From Siphonodentalium dalli (taxonomy: Eukaryota; Mollusca; Scaphopoda; Gadilida; Siphonodentaliidae): a stretch of 64,000 nucleotides of DNA. This document shows, piece after piece, positions 1-11,478 of the stretch. The notes under the pieces are model-generated. The model worked only from the letters and a program-made list of their open reading frames with translations, had not been told where the DNA came from and made no database searches. Position 1 is the stretch's first letter. Each line of letters begins with the position of its first letter. The position numbers and the translations under genes are program-made. The DNA is taken from NCBI GenBank assembly GCA_032622095.1, contig CP136061.1, positions 84,728,324-84,792,323 on the forward strand. Direction: 5' to 3'.

Positions 1-714
1 AGCATACAAATTATTTCGTCCTGTATTGTTGCTGACAACGAACCACAAATTATTCCGTCATTCACATTCGGTTGATTAACCTATTGTCTTAAGCTCACTG
101 GTCATAAGACACTGGCATCATAAATACATGGTATATAATGTTGCCATTAATGTGCATTGCTGCAATTAGTGCATGCATCCATAATCCAAACAGACGAAGG
201 GGGGATTAACTGTGTAAACAATTTAATAATTACCTTTTGTGGTACATGTATCTACATTCAGAGCATGTTATAAATTACTCCTACCAGCCTCAGTGAACAA
301 ATTTCCGACTCATATTTTAACCATGGTCGATTAGTTTTTTTTTTATAAAAGATTGATTATAACAGAAAGAAGCTGAGGGATTACCGTTTTGTGACAACTA
401 AAGAAGATTATAACTTTCGATATATCACTGCTGACCACGCTAAGTTGATAGATTTCTTGATCGGGTTTCCCTTTGTATTGTCTGTACAGGTAAGTCGGCA
501 CACATAACGAATAACCCGCTTGATGATGTTTTATGACTAGATAATTCACATCGCATAACAAATTACCTGCTTGAGAATGAAATAATTACCCGGTATGTAA
601 AGATGGATTGGCGAGAATCTTTGGAAAATTTGGAAGTTAAGTTTGAAGCATTATGAAAACATTTGAAGACCTAAGAACATACATTTGAATACAGAAGAAC
701 ATACTAATTAGGGC
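1..714. other. AT-rich non-coding stretch
   Basis: I see no recognisable gene, RNA or clear repeat here. The short open frames have no start context, domain or splice support. Confidence 0.5.
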
Positions 715-1279
715 TTGGTCATACATCCAGTGTTCGTGCTGTCTGAGGCCAAAGTGGCTAATTGCCAAAAGTGGCCACAAACAATTTCATTTGGTAAAAT
801 TTTTGGCAAACTTTTTTTCACCACAATTGGAGACAGAAATCTAATTTTTTTGGGCGTCTGGAGTTTGGGTGCCCAAACCGGTAAACGGTATGAAAAAAGG
901 CCTGGATATGTCTCTGTACTTCGGATACATCATATGATGACAACCCAAATTTATTTTGTAAGGGGAGCGTTGATTGAATGGTGAGGGTTGTACAAAGGCG
1001 ATTACTAATCATCAAAAACCTTAATCTCTGCACTGGTTATATCATAATGATTATTATTTTGTTGATTAGGTGGTAGGTAAGATGAAATGCATTGTCCTAT
1101 AATACCAGAAAGAACTGTTGTTATATGTCGGTGAAAATAGCGATGACAACTAACACACCCCATTACTTGATTAGTTGGCGAACTAACATCGTGTCGTCCG
1201 AGAGTTCTATATTTAAAAAATATAATTTAGTCTTCAATTGTGAGCCCATAAAAAAAAATTGTGAGCCCAGATAATGAGG

Positions 1280-1382
1280 ATGTAATTTGGCCAAAGTTTT
1301 GTTTAATTTGGCCAAAAAACTTTTGGCCAATTATTTTTTTATTTGGCCACTAAAAATTTCATTTGGCCACTTTTTTGGTCAG
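1280..1382. repeat. Degenerate TTTGGCCA-rich repeat
   Basis: The word 'tttggcca' and close variants recur about seven times in 100 bases, separated by A/T runs. A weaker cluster of the same words lies at 735-800. It looks like a decayed short tandem repeat. Open frames crossing it are low-complexity and not credible genes. From 1400 to 2500 I see no gene. Confidence 0.5.
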
Positions 1383-2539
1383 AAGATTTTTTGCATACAT
1401 CCCCCACACAACAAAGACCCTCTAGCCACATACATGCCTGCCACCTACATGTATACTGTGTCCACAGTGGTCGTAGCATATTCCCCGTACAGAACACAGT
1501 TATAGGGGCAGCGGGTCACTTCGACGGTCCCTTTCTCTCACCAATATTTCCCCATCCGACATGTATTCACTACCCGATCTCCTAGGGATCAGCCTAGAGG
1601 GCGACTTGGGAGACATCTTGGTGTAAAAAATATTTAATTTCGAACAGAACATGTAATACATACAAACAAATTGACATAATTAATAATAATGTTCAAAACG
1701 GGGATTAGATAACAAGCCTAAAAGGCTTTTATCAAGTCTTTTCCTCGGAGTAGGAAGTTTACCCTTGGTATCAGAATAGATACCATATAGGGTAAATTTA
1801 GCAGACGAGAATAACATGTTAGACATCTTCTCCCTAAAATGTGCCACTAATCTTTGTCCAAGGGAGAAGTGACTTCTCTCTCATATAACAATTTGCATAT
1901 TTCAAAATAGCATATATGAAGTGTATTTATTGACTATAATGGCTCACTTTCTCATTATAATGATATTATAAATGTAAATGGGCTCTCGTATTACATACCG
2001 GTAATACCTATTGGAGCACACAAAGGTGATGTTAGAGAGTAAATTGAACTTCAGCCTTTATAACTTCTCCCTCGTAACAGTCCACTAAGGGAGAGAAGTG
2101 ACTTCTCCCAATTTGAATTCTCTAAGCTGGACCATGCAATCTACTAGTTACAAGATATCTATCTTCACCATTGAATTGTTATGTGTCCATATTTGTCAAT
2201 ATTTAATTTAACTGGACCCAATAAAATAAGCTGTGCCTGACTTTTGGATCCAATTCATTTGAGTAATGAATAAATTTATTTAACTCCAATTGCCTTTTCA
2301 ATATATGTAGTCATGTACACGGTTCTTGTTTATCAGTTTGGGAAAGGTGTGCATACATGTTCATGTACAAATAGTTCACCAGGAGAGAAAAATATTCAGA
2401 TCTTTCAGTCACATCTTCTGCATATAAGCCCTCTGAGTCATGCAGAACACAGCCCTATGAACAACTATAATAGATACAAACAATACTGATCCTTTATATG
2501 GTTCTCTATTAAATACCCGGTACTGCTTCAAAAATAAAA

Positions 2540-2781
2540 ATGATTAAAAAAATGTAAGACAGGTTGTTCACCAAGATCAGTCACATCTTCTGAATATAAC
2601 AGACTGTAGCTTATCATAGCACACACCACACAGCCCAGTACACAACCATAAATGGACAAACAATAAGACAGCTCTATGGTTCTATATAAAATACTGCTCA
2701 AAAATAAAAATTGAAGAGGGGGGTGTATCATTCACTAAGAGAGAGAGAGAGAGAAGGGATAGGATAGGATAGGATAGGATA
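2540..2781. repeat. Dispersed unit with (GA)n and (GGATA)n tail
   Basis: First copy of a unit containing 'gacaaacaataagacagctct', 'aaaatactgct' and 'aaaaataaaaattgaagag', ending in a GA run (2738-2754). It is followed directly by five GGATA units (2757-2781). The same unit recurs four times between 4.35 and 5.02 kb. Confidence 0.65.
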
Positions 2782-2799
2782 ATTTATTTCCAATATACA

Positions 2800-4280
2800 C
2801 ATAAACAAACACAGGGTTTCTGCCAGGCCGGCTGCGGGTCCGTCACACAGACCCATTCCCCCCCGTTGGTCGTTGCATGAAATCCCGCTCATACACAAAT
2901 AAATGACGTTATTAAAAACTTTTTCAGTCTTGTCTGTGTCAACAGGCTATATATCTACACTTATTTTCATTAATATTGACAAAATGAAATAGACACAGTC
3001 CATCTCCCGAAAAAAACAATAAGAAAGAGCATGTCAATGTCGCGGTAACATCAAAGAATGCCGGACTGTTGAGTGCGGATATTTTTGTGCACGGGATTCC
3101 ATGGATAAAACTATTCACGCTCGAAGACCCCGTGCTATCGTACGATTACGACCCCGTGCTATCGTACGATTACATAATTGGATCAAAGAACACCCAATTG
3201 ATGAGTCGGGGATATGTTTATGCACGGGATTTTCGTGGATGAAACTACTCAATGTTGATCATTTATCTTATTGCTGTATTACCATTTGTTTTCGAGTTTG
3301 ATGTACCGGTAAGTGAAGTTCCTGAAAAATACATGTGATTCTCTACGTGTGTTGATTATTATGTGTATATTGCCATGCATACTTAACAAAATCCCAAAGT
3401 GATTTATTTCACAATAATACGGAACCTGTCCCAAATCAGTCTTTATAGCGGGAATTCATAGTGAGAACACCATTCATTTGAGCCATATTACATGCATGGA
3501 GGATAAACACGAACACATACCCCCCCCAATATGGAGATAAAGTCAAAGTAAGGTCAATAATAGTTGTGTTGTCCCGCCTGGGTACCCAAGCACAATAATC
3601 AAAGACGCCCATGTTCACATTTCCCGCCAAAAACTCAATTATATTTTATAACACGTTGGCTAAAACTATGTTCAAAAGCTGCGGTATTCAGTTGTTGGAC
3701 TAATACAGACTATTGAACAAATGGTGGGGAGTTTTCAATAATTGAAGCTACACGTTCCGGGTGAAAGATTTCGCTACAATTCGTATTTCGCCGCTATAAA
3801 TATCTCCTGCAGACAAACCCTGCAGTATGACATCACCGTGCACAAATAGTTTTACGATTGACAGAATATATAATCCTGTCAGTTTCATTTTCACTGACGC
3901 TACTTGAAATTCTAAGAATTACTTTATTCAATTCTCCTTGCTATGTATTATTGGTCAATGCGTAGATGCTTTTTAGTGTTTAGATTCATTATATATGCCT
4001 GTTGGAATCTTATTATAAGTTATAAATTTGTAAACACTGCACATGTATTAAACTCGTAGCTTGTTCATTTATATAGTCTTCAATCAGATGGCAGTCTTAA
4101 GTACGTAATTATAAAATGACTAACTATTTGGATACCATCAACATAATTAATGCACCCACGGAAATCATCGACTTGCATATATATACGTAGCTTTGGATTG
4201 CTTTGTGGGACACTCAGGTGCAAGGAAATGGCTTCTTTTCAGTGTCAAATAACAAAATTTTGTGTTATATTGAGAGGGGA
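2800..4280. other. No gene recognised
   Basis: Mostly unremarkable AT-rich sequence. A 23-bp tandem duplication containing 'cgtgctatcgtacgatta' lies at 3126-3171. I found no exon with splice sites and protein similarity I can recognise. Confidence 0.45.
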
Positions 4281-4319
4281 TGGCTTAGTCCAATATAGAC
4301 TGTCTTCCTGTCACCCCCT

Positions 4320-5020
4320 GAGAGAGAGAGAGAGAGGGGGAGAGGAGAGCAGAGGAGAACAACCATAAAAGGGTTAAGGGACAAACAATAAGACAGCTCT
4401 GGATGGTTTTATATAAAATACTGCTCAAAAATAAAAAATGAAGAGGTGGGGGGGGGGGGGGGGGTGTCATTCACTAAGAGAGAGAGTGAGAGAGAAATCA
4501 ATCACATGCATATAAACCTACATTGTACACGAAGCTTATCCCACAGATCAGTGAACAACCATAAAAAGGACAAACAATAAGACAGCTCTGTATGGTTCTA
4601 TAATAAAATACTGCTGCAAAAATAAAAAATGAAGAGGGGGTGTGTATCGTTCACTAAGAGAGAGAGAGAGAGAGAGAGGAGAGGTGAGGAGAGAAGAGGA
4701 AAGAAAACGTACATGAAGCTTATCATAGCATACTAGTACGTCTCACAGATCAGTGAACAACCATGAAAAGGACAAACAATAAGACAGCTCTGTATGTTCT
4801 ATAATAAAATACTGCTGCAAAAATAAAAAATGAAGAGGGGGTATGTATCGTTCACTAAGAGAGAGAGAGAGAGAGGGTAGCTGAGGAGAGAAGAGGACAG
4901 AAAACGTACATGAAGCTTATCATAGCATACTAGTACGTCCCACAGATCAGTGAACAACCATGAAAAGGACAAACAATAAGACAGCTCCATATAGTTCTAT
5001 ATAAAATACTGCTACAATGA
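4320..5020. repeat. Tandem ~190-bp units with GA microsatellites
   Basis: Four imperfect copies start near 4355, 4549, 4751 and 4950. Each runs from 'gtgaacaaccat(g/a)aaaaggacaa' through 'aataaaatactgct' and 'tgaagagg(g)n', and the first three end in (GA)n. One copy holds an uninterrupted 17-G run (4448-4464). Arginine/serine-rich or leucine-rich frames here are products of the GA/TC repeat. Confidence 0.75.
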
Positions 5021-5429
5021 TATTAAACGTATATAAAAATGTAAACCTCACATGAATAGACCTATACATATATGTTCGGCCTAATTATTTTAGGGTATGG
5101 AAGACATGAGATAATAATTTATTTTATACTATTAAATATAGTGTCAATACCATTATCATTAACATTTTTAAGTTCTGGGAACATCTTGGAAATGTGATTT
5201 GCCTTTTCCACCTTTTGTTATCAACCTTATTTCCATTTTGGGAGGGGGTTCGTCATTCACTAATTATTTTTGGGTATGGAAGACATTCTAGTACTTAGTA
5301 GAAGAAATATATATCAAACGAAATTGTAATTTTATATTTTTAGTTTTGGGAGGGGGTTCATCATTCTTTAACAGAAAGGAAAGTATTCATACATACATGG
5401 CTTGCTGCTTCACCATTAAATATCCTGTG

Positions 5430-5497
5430 CCAGTGCATTCTCTTATATATGTGAGTCTCCCATAGGGAGCGTTGCATATATAAGAGAATGCACTGGC
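5430..5497. repeat. Hairpin core of TTAA MITE family
   Basis: Inverted repeat with arms 'ccagtgcattctcttatata' and its complement around a short loop, 'gtgagtctcccatagggagcg'. The same core recurs at 6.8, 7.36-7.72 and 43.3-43.4 kb. The flank at 5410-5430 matches the inner end of the family in reverse orientation, so this is probably a partial copy. Confidence 0.75.
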
Positions 5498-6119
5498 TTA
5501 CAAGATCAAGGTAAATATTATTAGGCTACTAATGAATCCTCTTATATAGCGTATGTGAGGCTCCCTGAGTGAACAAGCATAAATTTAGTAACCGGACTAT
5601 ACATGTACCTTTAATAACCGGACTATGCCTTTAGTAACTGGACTACATGTATGCCTTTAATAAACGGACAATGCACACATACTGCATTATTCTGCACATA
5701 AACTCAACAGTCCTGTAGTGTACCTTATCATAGTGTACCACATACCTGAGTGAACAAACATAATAAAAAGGACAAACAATACAGATTCTCTAGATGCTTT
5801 GATATAAAGCTCGTTGTTTGAGAGTCAATATCTAACCATCAAACCTCCCATGAATCCATCCGATATCAGTTCGGCCTAATTATTTTCAGGTACAGAAAAC
5901 AGTAATACATGGAAACAGTGGGGTGTGTCGAAAAAATATGTTTAGATTCTTATGATACTTTTTTACATTTGGCCATTTTTGGGACCAATCCAGCCCTTTT
6001 TCGACATCCAACCCCACCCCTAGAAACACAAAATCTAAATTTTTCGGAAGAATATTAGAATTTTCACCTCTTACTGTCTGTTTCCTATTAACTACCTATT
6101 ACAGGTTGTGTATCCGTAT

Positions 6120-6720
6120 GTGATTAGCTTAGTTTGACATGGCACTGATTGCTTATGCAACTTGTCCATTTTTCACCAGAGTTATGGCCCTTTATAGAAA
6201 TTACCATAGGAATATTTTGCCACACCCTAGCAATGCTCTTTTTCAGGTATGGGAAGGGGGTGCAACAAAAACTAAATTTTACATCTACTCGATTAAACTT
6301 GCAGATCTTGCAGTCTACAATGTAGCTTATCATAACACAATTACTATCATTTGTTTTTAATGTTTGGGAAGGGGGTGTAAATAAAACTATTCACATCTAC
6401 TGGATTAAACTACAGATGCTAGTCTAGCGTATCATAGCAAAATTACCCTTACATCAGAGTTATGGCTCTTTGTTGGAATTAACACGGGATATTTTGCCAC
6501 ACCCTAGTGATGCCCTTTTTCAGGTTTTGAAAGGGGGTGCAGAAAAAAAGCTAGTCACATCTACTGCATTAAACTGCAGTCTAGCTTATAGCACTATTAC
6601 AATATCTTATTTTTTTTCAGGTTTTGAAAGGGGGTGCAAAATAAAAATATTCACACCCACTGTGTATACCAGTAAACAACAGATCCTACGCCCAGCTGCA
6701 CAGTTCAGTGGACAACAATA
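6120..6720. repeat. Degenerate tandem ~110-150-bp unit
   Basis: Repeated segments carry 'tttcaggtttgggaagggggtgc', then 'ttcacatctactg(g/c)attaaact', 'cagcctagcttatcatagca' and 'acccttacaatatctta'. Copies are visible near 6240, 6360, 6520 and 6620. The same family continues at 7.75 kb and 8.37-8.89 kb. No protein is supported. Confidence 0.65.
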
Positions 6721-6749
6721 AAAGAGTCCAAACAATACTGCTGCTCTAT

Positions 6750-6922
6750 TCATCCTTTCATGACTTGAGATTCCTGAAATTTTTTGAAAATCCTTTTCCA
6801 ATACATGCCTTATATATGCGAGGCTCCCTATGGTAAACTCACATATATAAGAGAAACTCAGAATGCAGTGGCACAGGATCTTTAATGCCGCACCAATGCA
6901 GCTCCAGTCATGAAAGGGTTAA
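6750..6922. mobile_element. TTAA-flanked hairpin MITE (piggyBac-like ends)
   Basis: The left end 'cctttcatgactt' and right end 'agtcatgaaaggg' are inverted repeats. The right end is followed by TTAA (6919-6922); the left flank is degenerate. Inside is the 'cttatatatgcgaggctccc' hairpin, then 'gcacaggatctttaatgc'. TTAA targets and CCCTTT-type termini are typical of piggyBac-derived MITEs, so assignment to that superfamily is an inference. No transposase is encoded. Confidence 0.65.
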
Positions 6923-7181
6923 CATAAAATACTTCTGTAACAATATAAATGAAATGTAAAACTGTCTCTTACATGTCTGAAAGTCATTATAATTTGCAGC
7001 CTAGTTTATCATACATGTATTACCCTTACAATATATTATATTATATATGCAGGGGAGGCACATCTACTGATTAAAACTACAGATTCTACAGCCTACATGT
7101 AGATTATTACAGCATACAGCTGCATACATGTAGTTCAGTGGACAACAATAAAATAGTCCAAACAATACTGCTCTCTGTTAT

Positions 7182-7340
7182 CCTTCCATGACTGGAATTA
7201 CCTCCCTTATTAACCCTTCCATGACTGGAGTTACCTCCCTTAAAAACCCTTCCATGACTGGAGTTACCTGCCTTAATAACCCTTCCATGACTGGAGTTAC
7301 CTCCCTTAATAACCCTTCCATGACTGGAGTTACCTGAAAT
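7182..7340. repeat. 33-bp tandem repeat, five copies
   Basis: Copies of 'ccttccatgactggagttac' plus 13 bp start at 7182, 7215, 7248, 7281 and 7314. Because 33 is a multiple of three, the minus strand carries an 11-residue repeat frame, which is an artefact. The unit contains TTAACCCTTCCATGACTGGAG, which matches the terminus of the MITE family at 6.75 kb. The terminus itself therefore appears to be amplified. Confidence 0.85.
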
Positions 7341-7349
7341 TTTCCTAAA

Positions 7350-7716
7350 ACCCTGTGCCAGGGCATTCTCTTATATATGTGAGTTTCTCATAGGGAGCCT
7401 CGCATATATAAGAGAATACATTGGCCTAACAATATTTACCTTGATCTTTGTAAGCCAGTGTAATCTCTTATACCGGTATATGTGAGTTTCCCATAGGGAG
7501 CCTCGCATATATAAGAGAATGCATTGGTCTAACAATATTTACCTTGATATTTGTAAGCCAGTGCATTCTCTTATATATTTGAGTTTCCTATAGGGAGCCT
7601 CGCATATATAAGAGAATGCATTGGCCTAACACTATTTACCTTGATCTTTGTAAGCCCGTGCATACTCTTATATATGCGAGGCTCCAAATTGGGGACTCGC
7701 ATATATTAGAGAATCT
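7350..7716. repeat. ~100-bp tandem hairpin array, four copies
   Basis: Four successive copies of the MITE hairpin core ('ctcttatatatgtgag' / 'catatataagagaatg') are separated by 'ctaacaatatttaccttgat' and 'tttgtaagcc'. Spacing is 97-103 bp. The array follows the amplified 33-bp terminus directly, and no matching right end is seen. Confidence 0.85.
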
Positions 7717-7857
7717 AGCTTATCACATCTTATATAATATAGGGGGCGCAGAAAACAAACCATTAACATCTACTGCATTAAATTACAGTCCTGCAGCATA
7801 ACTTATCACAGCACTATTACCCTTACAATATATTATATTATATATAGAGTGGGGGGG

Positions 7858-8353
7858 AAATGAGAATTTGTTCACGCAAATATGAAGCAATGAACACTCA
7901 TGCTGAGTCCGTGCCTCCATAACTCTGACATATATATATACGCCAGTACCAGTAATCGTATGGTCACAGATGCAATTTCGGAGGAAGTGCATTGCCATGT
8001 TTCCAGAATGGCAGATCAAGAATTTCGAAGGCAGTGGGTTCGAACCCATGTTCAGACTGATACGCTTCCTAACTCTCGGTGAAAGGGCTTCCTTTTTAAG
8101 GATGTCCCCATAGCCGAGGTGGTTAGGTCGTGGATACGATCATCACAGTCTGGGCTAGACGAGGTTGGCGCGGGTTCGAACTCCGGCATGGATGAAAATC
8201 GGGACCGGTTTTCAAGCTTGATTTGGTTTGAGGAACATCTCAATGTACCATTCCGATCGACACATGGCCATTTCGATAAGAAATGAGAATTTGTTCACGC
8301 AAATATGAAGCAATGAACACTCATACTGAGTCCGTGCCTCCATAACTCTGACA
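7858..8353 (+). mobile_element. 496-bp element with 73-bp terminal direct repeats
   Basis: Two 73-bp copies, each starting 'aaatgagaatttgttcacgc' and ending 'ataactctgaca', lie at 7858-7930 and 8281-8353 with one mismatch. Outside them is a 19-bp direct repeat, 'tatatatagagtggggggg' (7839-7857 and 8354-8372), read as the target-site duplication. The interior contains a tRNA-like region. The long duplication suggests target-primed insertion (SINE-like); the terminal repeats recall a miniature LTR element. The class is unresolved. Confidence 0.75.
8104..8188 (+). ncRNA. tRNA-like Pol III promoter region of a SINE-like element
   Basis: An A-box-like 'tagccgaggtggtt' (8111-8124) and a B-box-like 'gggttcgaactcc' (8172-8184) lie about 60 bp apart, as in a type II tRNA. 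A second B-box-like 'gggttcgaaccc' lies at 8037-8048. The region sits inside the 73-bp-repeat element. No CCA-terminated acceptor stem can be closed, so a tRNA-derived relic is more likely than a working tRNA gene. Confidence 0.55.
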
Positions 8354-8369
8354 TATATATAGAGTGGGG

Positions 8370-8890
8370 GGGGGTGTAAAAAAAACCTATTCACATATAC
8401 TGGGTTAAACTACAATACTGCAGCATGGCCTATCATACATGTAGAACTATTACCCTTACAATATCTTATATTTTATAGGGGGTACAGAAAAACAAACTAT
8501 TAACATCCACTGCAATAAACTAGTCATGCAGCCTGGCCAACATGTAGCACTATTACCCTTACAATATCCTATATTAGTTATGGGTGCTATTCACATCTAC
8601 TGCATTAAACTACATATCTCACATTCTAGCTTAGCATGGCACACTTACCCTTATAATATCTTATTTTTGTTCAGGTTTGGGAAGGGGTGCAGAAGAAAAA
8701 AGCTATTCACATCTACTGCATTAAACTACATATTTCACATTCTAGCTTAGCATGGCACACTTACCCTTACAATATCTTATTTTTTTCAGGTTTGGGAAGG
8801 GGGTGCAGAACAAGAAACTATTGACATCTACTGCATTAAACTACAGATCTTGCAGCCTAGCTTCTTACAGCATACAGCTGTATAGTTCAG
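8370..8890. repeat. ~105-bp tandem units, continuation of the 6.1-kb family
   Basis: Five or so copies of 'tattcacatctactgcatta', 'aactacatat(c/t)tcacattctag', 'acccttacaatatctta' and 'caggtttgggaagggg' follow one another with 95-110 bp spacing. The last copy merges with the 'gtggacaaccataaagaatacaa' unit before the leader exon. Confidence 0.7.
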
Positions 8891-8941
8891 TGGACAACCA
8901 TAAAGAATACAAACAATAATAGCTGCTGGCTCTACATGGTT

Positions 8942-8950
8942 TAATATAAG
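8942..8950 (+). promoter_or_regulatory. Possible TATA-like element upstream of leader exon
   Basis: 'taatataag' lies 150 bp before the leader ATG at 9102. It occupies the position of 'ctataataaa' in the dispersed 190-bp repeat, so it may simply be repeat sequence. No initiator or other promoter element is clear. Confidence 0.15.
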
Positions 8951-9101
8951 CGACTTCACTTCCTGGTTGATACCGGAGCCAGGACACCAGTCCAATACAC
9001 AGATCACAAGCAGGAAGATATCTATGTTTTTATTGATGGCATTTCGAGCGTGAATTATACAAATTTCCAGATGAGAGAGTAACTAATTATATGAAGTCAT
9101 A

Positions 9102-9134
9102 ATGAAATCCATTCTGCTAATTGCTATTATATCT
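9102..9134 (+). CDS. Candidate signal-peptide leader exon
   Basis: An ATG opens an 11-codon frame (MKSILLIAIIS) followed exactly by a consensus donor, GTAAGT, at 9135 (phase 0). Lys followed by a hydrophobic run is typical of the start of a secretory signal peptide, which fits downstream exons that encode Cys-rich extracellular modules. The exon is too short for homology and rests on splice and composition evidence only. It joins plausibly to the 38-nt exon at 10763, which continues the hydrophobic run but meets a stop. No other good leader was seen upstream of module 1. Confidence 0.4.
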
Positions 9135-9959
9135 GTAAGTATAAATTATATTACCCAAGATGTGACCTAAATACCAAATATTTAACCGTTTCTGTACTAA
9201 ATACTAAAGGGTTTGAAAACTTTGCTCACTCAAATCCACACAAATTTTAACAAAATAGCAATTTTAAAATCAAAACAATAATATATGTGTACATATAAAT
9301 GTATATATAGAAGCTCAACTTATAAAGCTCTTATGTGTTACTATACACAAACGAATGATTTATTAATCCACTACCTCCACAGTTTTATCCACTATTCTAT
9401 CATTACAATAGTTTTATAAAAATGTTTTTTACTATTGTTTTATATATCCAATATACTGGGGTTCTCCTCACCTAAAGGAGGGATTTCCACAACAGGCAAG
9501 CAAGATACCAAACTTCATATGGGCCCCTCTAGTATTATTTACACATTTAGACTTTTCACATTCCCTAGTGCTCCATTCACTGCCCTCCCCAAGCGGAGCA
9601 GACAGAGCTATACAGATACACTTTTATTTGTCATAATATGGGCAAATAGTTGTAAGATGGGTTCAGAAACCAATCTATTTGATTTTGTTGGCCTACACAC
9701 TGGTATGGTGTTATATGTATTGTTCGTATCTAATATAATTACATGTAAGCAGACTTGTAACCATAGCATCAACAAATAATTTGGGTTTGGGAATGTCGTT
9801 TATGCTATGGCCATTGTTTCCAATGAGAGATGTTGAGCAATCTGGAACTGCTCACCAAGTTTGTACATGTATTTGATATTTGATCCTTACTGGCACCACC
9901 GTGGCAATATTAATTAAAGTAACCTGACATGATCCATCTTGTCTATGACGTACTAGTAT

Positions 9960-10690
9960 CAGGCATTTGCGGCTCGATCTCGAATCGAATCAGGTCAAGG
10001 ACTTCACATCGTATCGAATCGTCACTTATTATAATCCTAACTATAAGTTTTTAGCAAATGGTTATTACAGACACCGGGAGAAGTTTTCCGACAACGAATG
10101 CTATATATACATGTACACGCATGTTTTTTATCCCAGCGGCATGGGATGCTCAATACTCGATAAACTTGACACCCTCTTTAATTGGTTGTTACCACCAGAT
10201 CGTGTTCACACTACACACATATAAATATAAAACTATAATACAATACAGCGTATACTGAAAGAGTGTATTTTCAAAACTTTGATGCCAGCTAGTGGTGTAA
10301 GCTTTGCATTTTATTTTAGATTTCCACTTTTCCGACATTGAACGGGCACTCAAAATAATTTCTAATTTCCACCATCTTAACTTTAAACTACAAAATGTTG
10401 GGAATGGGAAATGGAGCATGCAGTGTGGGTTCTGTGACATTTTCTGCAAGAGTGATGGAAGTGTTAACTCTCGAAGTTTGCCACTTGTTTGGGTATTGAC
10501 CGGAGTCTTACACAGCAATATGCATGTGTTTGCTTAATTTTGTTAAATTTTCATGAATGAAATGAAGAAATAGACGGTGTAACCAATATTCAAAATATAA
10601 ACAAATCTCCCGATGGATTTTGAATCGAATCAATCAGTTGGACGATTTTTAATCTAATCTCAAACATTCATCAGAGTCCAGATCCGTCCC
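9960..10690. mobile_element. Diverged hAT-type relic with TCGAATC subterminal repeats
   Basis: The left end has 'ctcgaatcgaatcagg' and 'cacatcgtatcgaatcg'; the right end has 'ttgaatcgaatcaatcag' followed by 'gacgatttttaatct'. This matches the subterminal layout of the intact-ended element at 23.8-24.7 kb. Minus-strand translation around 10.3-10.4 kb (FPFPTF, then a W/E-K-W region) resembles the same part of the BED-like frame in that element. The terminal repeats are too eroded to define a target-site duplication. Confidence 0.55.
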
Positions 10691-10762
10691 ATCGCACTGA
10701 CTGCCTATTGAACATTTTACATCGCAATTAATCTGCATTAATGTACATCTTTTTTTTTACAG

Positions 10763-10800
10763 TTTTTCTTGATTCTTACTGGATCAAACTGATGCTGCTG
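10763..10800 (+). pseudogene. Candidate second leader exon with in-frame TGA
   Basis: A strong polypyrimidine tract and acceptor (T10-A-CAG ending 10762) precede 38 nt followed by a consensus donor, GTGAGT, at 10801. Read on from the 9102 leader in phase 0 it gives FFLILTGSN and then TGA at 10790-10792, so a classical signal peptide is cut short. The length of 38 nt is one more than the phase-1 exit that every downstream module exon needs. That points to a single-base insertion, an assembly error, or a decayed or misassigned exon. Translation in the one open frame lacks a matching partner phase. Confidence 0.35.
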
Positions 10801-11254
10801 GTGAGTTTTTCTTAGCTGACATCTTGTTGCATTGATCTAAAAATACGAACCAGGAACGTGCCAACAGAGGGGGGGGGGTCAAATATATTGTCAAATGATA
10901 TAAATTTACCTTCCAGAAAAGGATGGTTACAACAAGTTTTACCAAAGGTAGAGGTACCGGGTATGTTAATTATCTATAAAAAAAAAACTGGGGCCATATT
11001 TGCATTTGGACACTCCACTACTATTATTCATTTGGAGGGTTGGGTCAGGAAAAGAAAACAGTCGACAGACAGAAGAAAAGATATTACAAGTGTAGAAGGA
11101 TCTTCTTCCTTCTTCCTAAGGCTGTTGTAACAATTGAACTTATTGGAACATTTCCCAAGGCTGCACTCAAAATTAACCATGGCAATAAGCATACTAACAA
11201 AGGGAAAGATGTCGATAATGGATCGGACAAAAAGTGTTCTCTACTCGTTGTTTT

Positions 11255-11478
11255 AAAGTGATGTGAAATACTCCGGTAGGGTGATCAATTAGAAATGGAG
11301 AATAATCTTGTTAAAAATTTTTAATTTTTACAAATATTATATCCAAATTGACAACACACACCGTCATTCTTATATATGAATTAAATGCAGTGACACTTGA
11401 TGGTGAAATCGTTTTCACTGGTTTGTCGCGGATAGATGCGTCCCGAATCGAGTAGTAAATATTTACAATTGAGCGTAG
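11255..11478 (-). repeat. Dispersed repeat, inverted partner of 16700-16927
   Basis: Shared landmarks, complementary between the two sites, include 'aaagtgatgtgaaa', 'aaatggagaataatcttg', 'caacacacaccgtcattctt', 'gatggtgaaatc' and 'gtaaatatttacaattga'. The partner ends about 25 bp before module exon 3. It is a probable MITE-like element; no terminal repeats were established. Confidence 0.7.

Noticed and set aside
7178-7366. Minus-strand protein with 11-residue repeats
   Set aside because: By-product of the 33-bp tandem repeat derived from a MITE terminus.
9435-9779. 114-codon plus-strand open frame
   Set aside because: No recognisable domain, no splice or promoter context, AT-rich composition typical of intron; its length is expected by chance in 64 kb.
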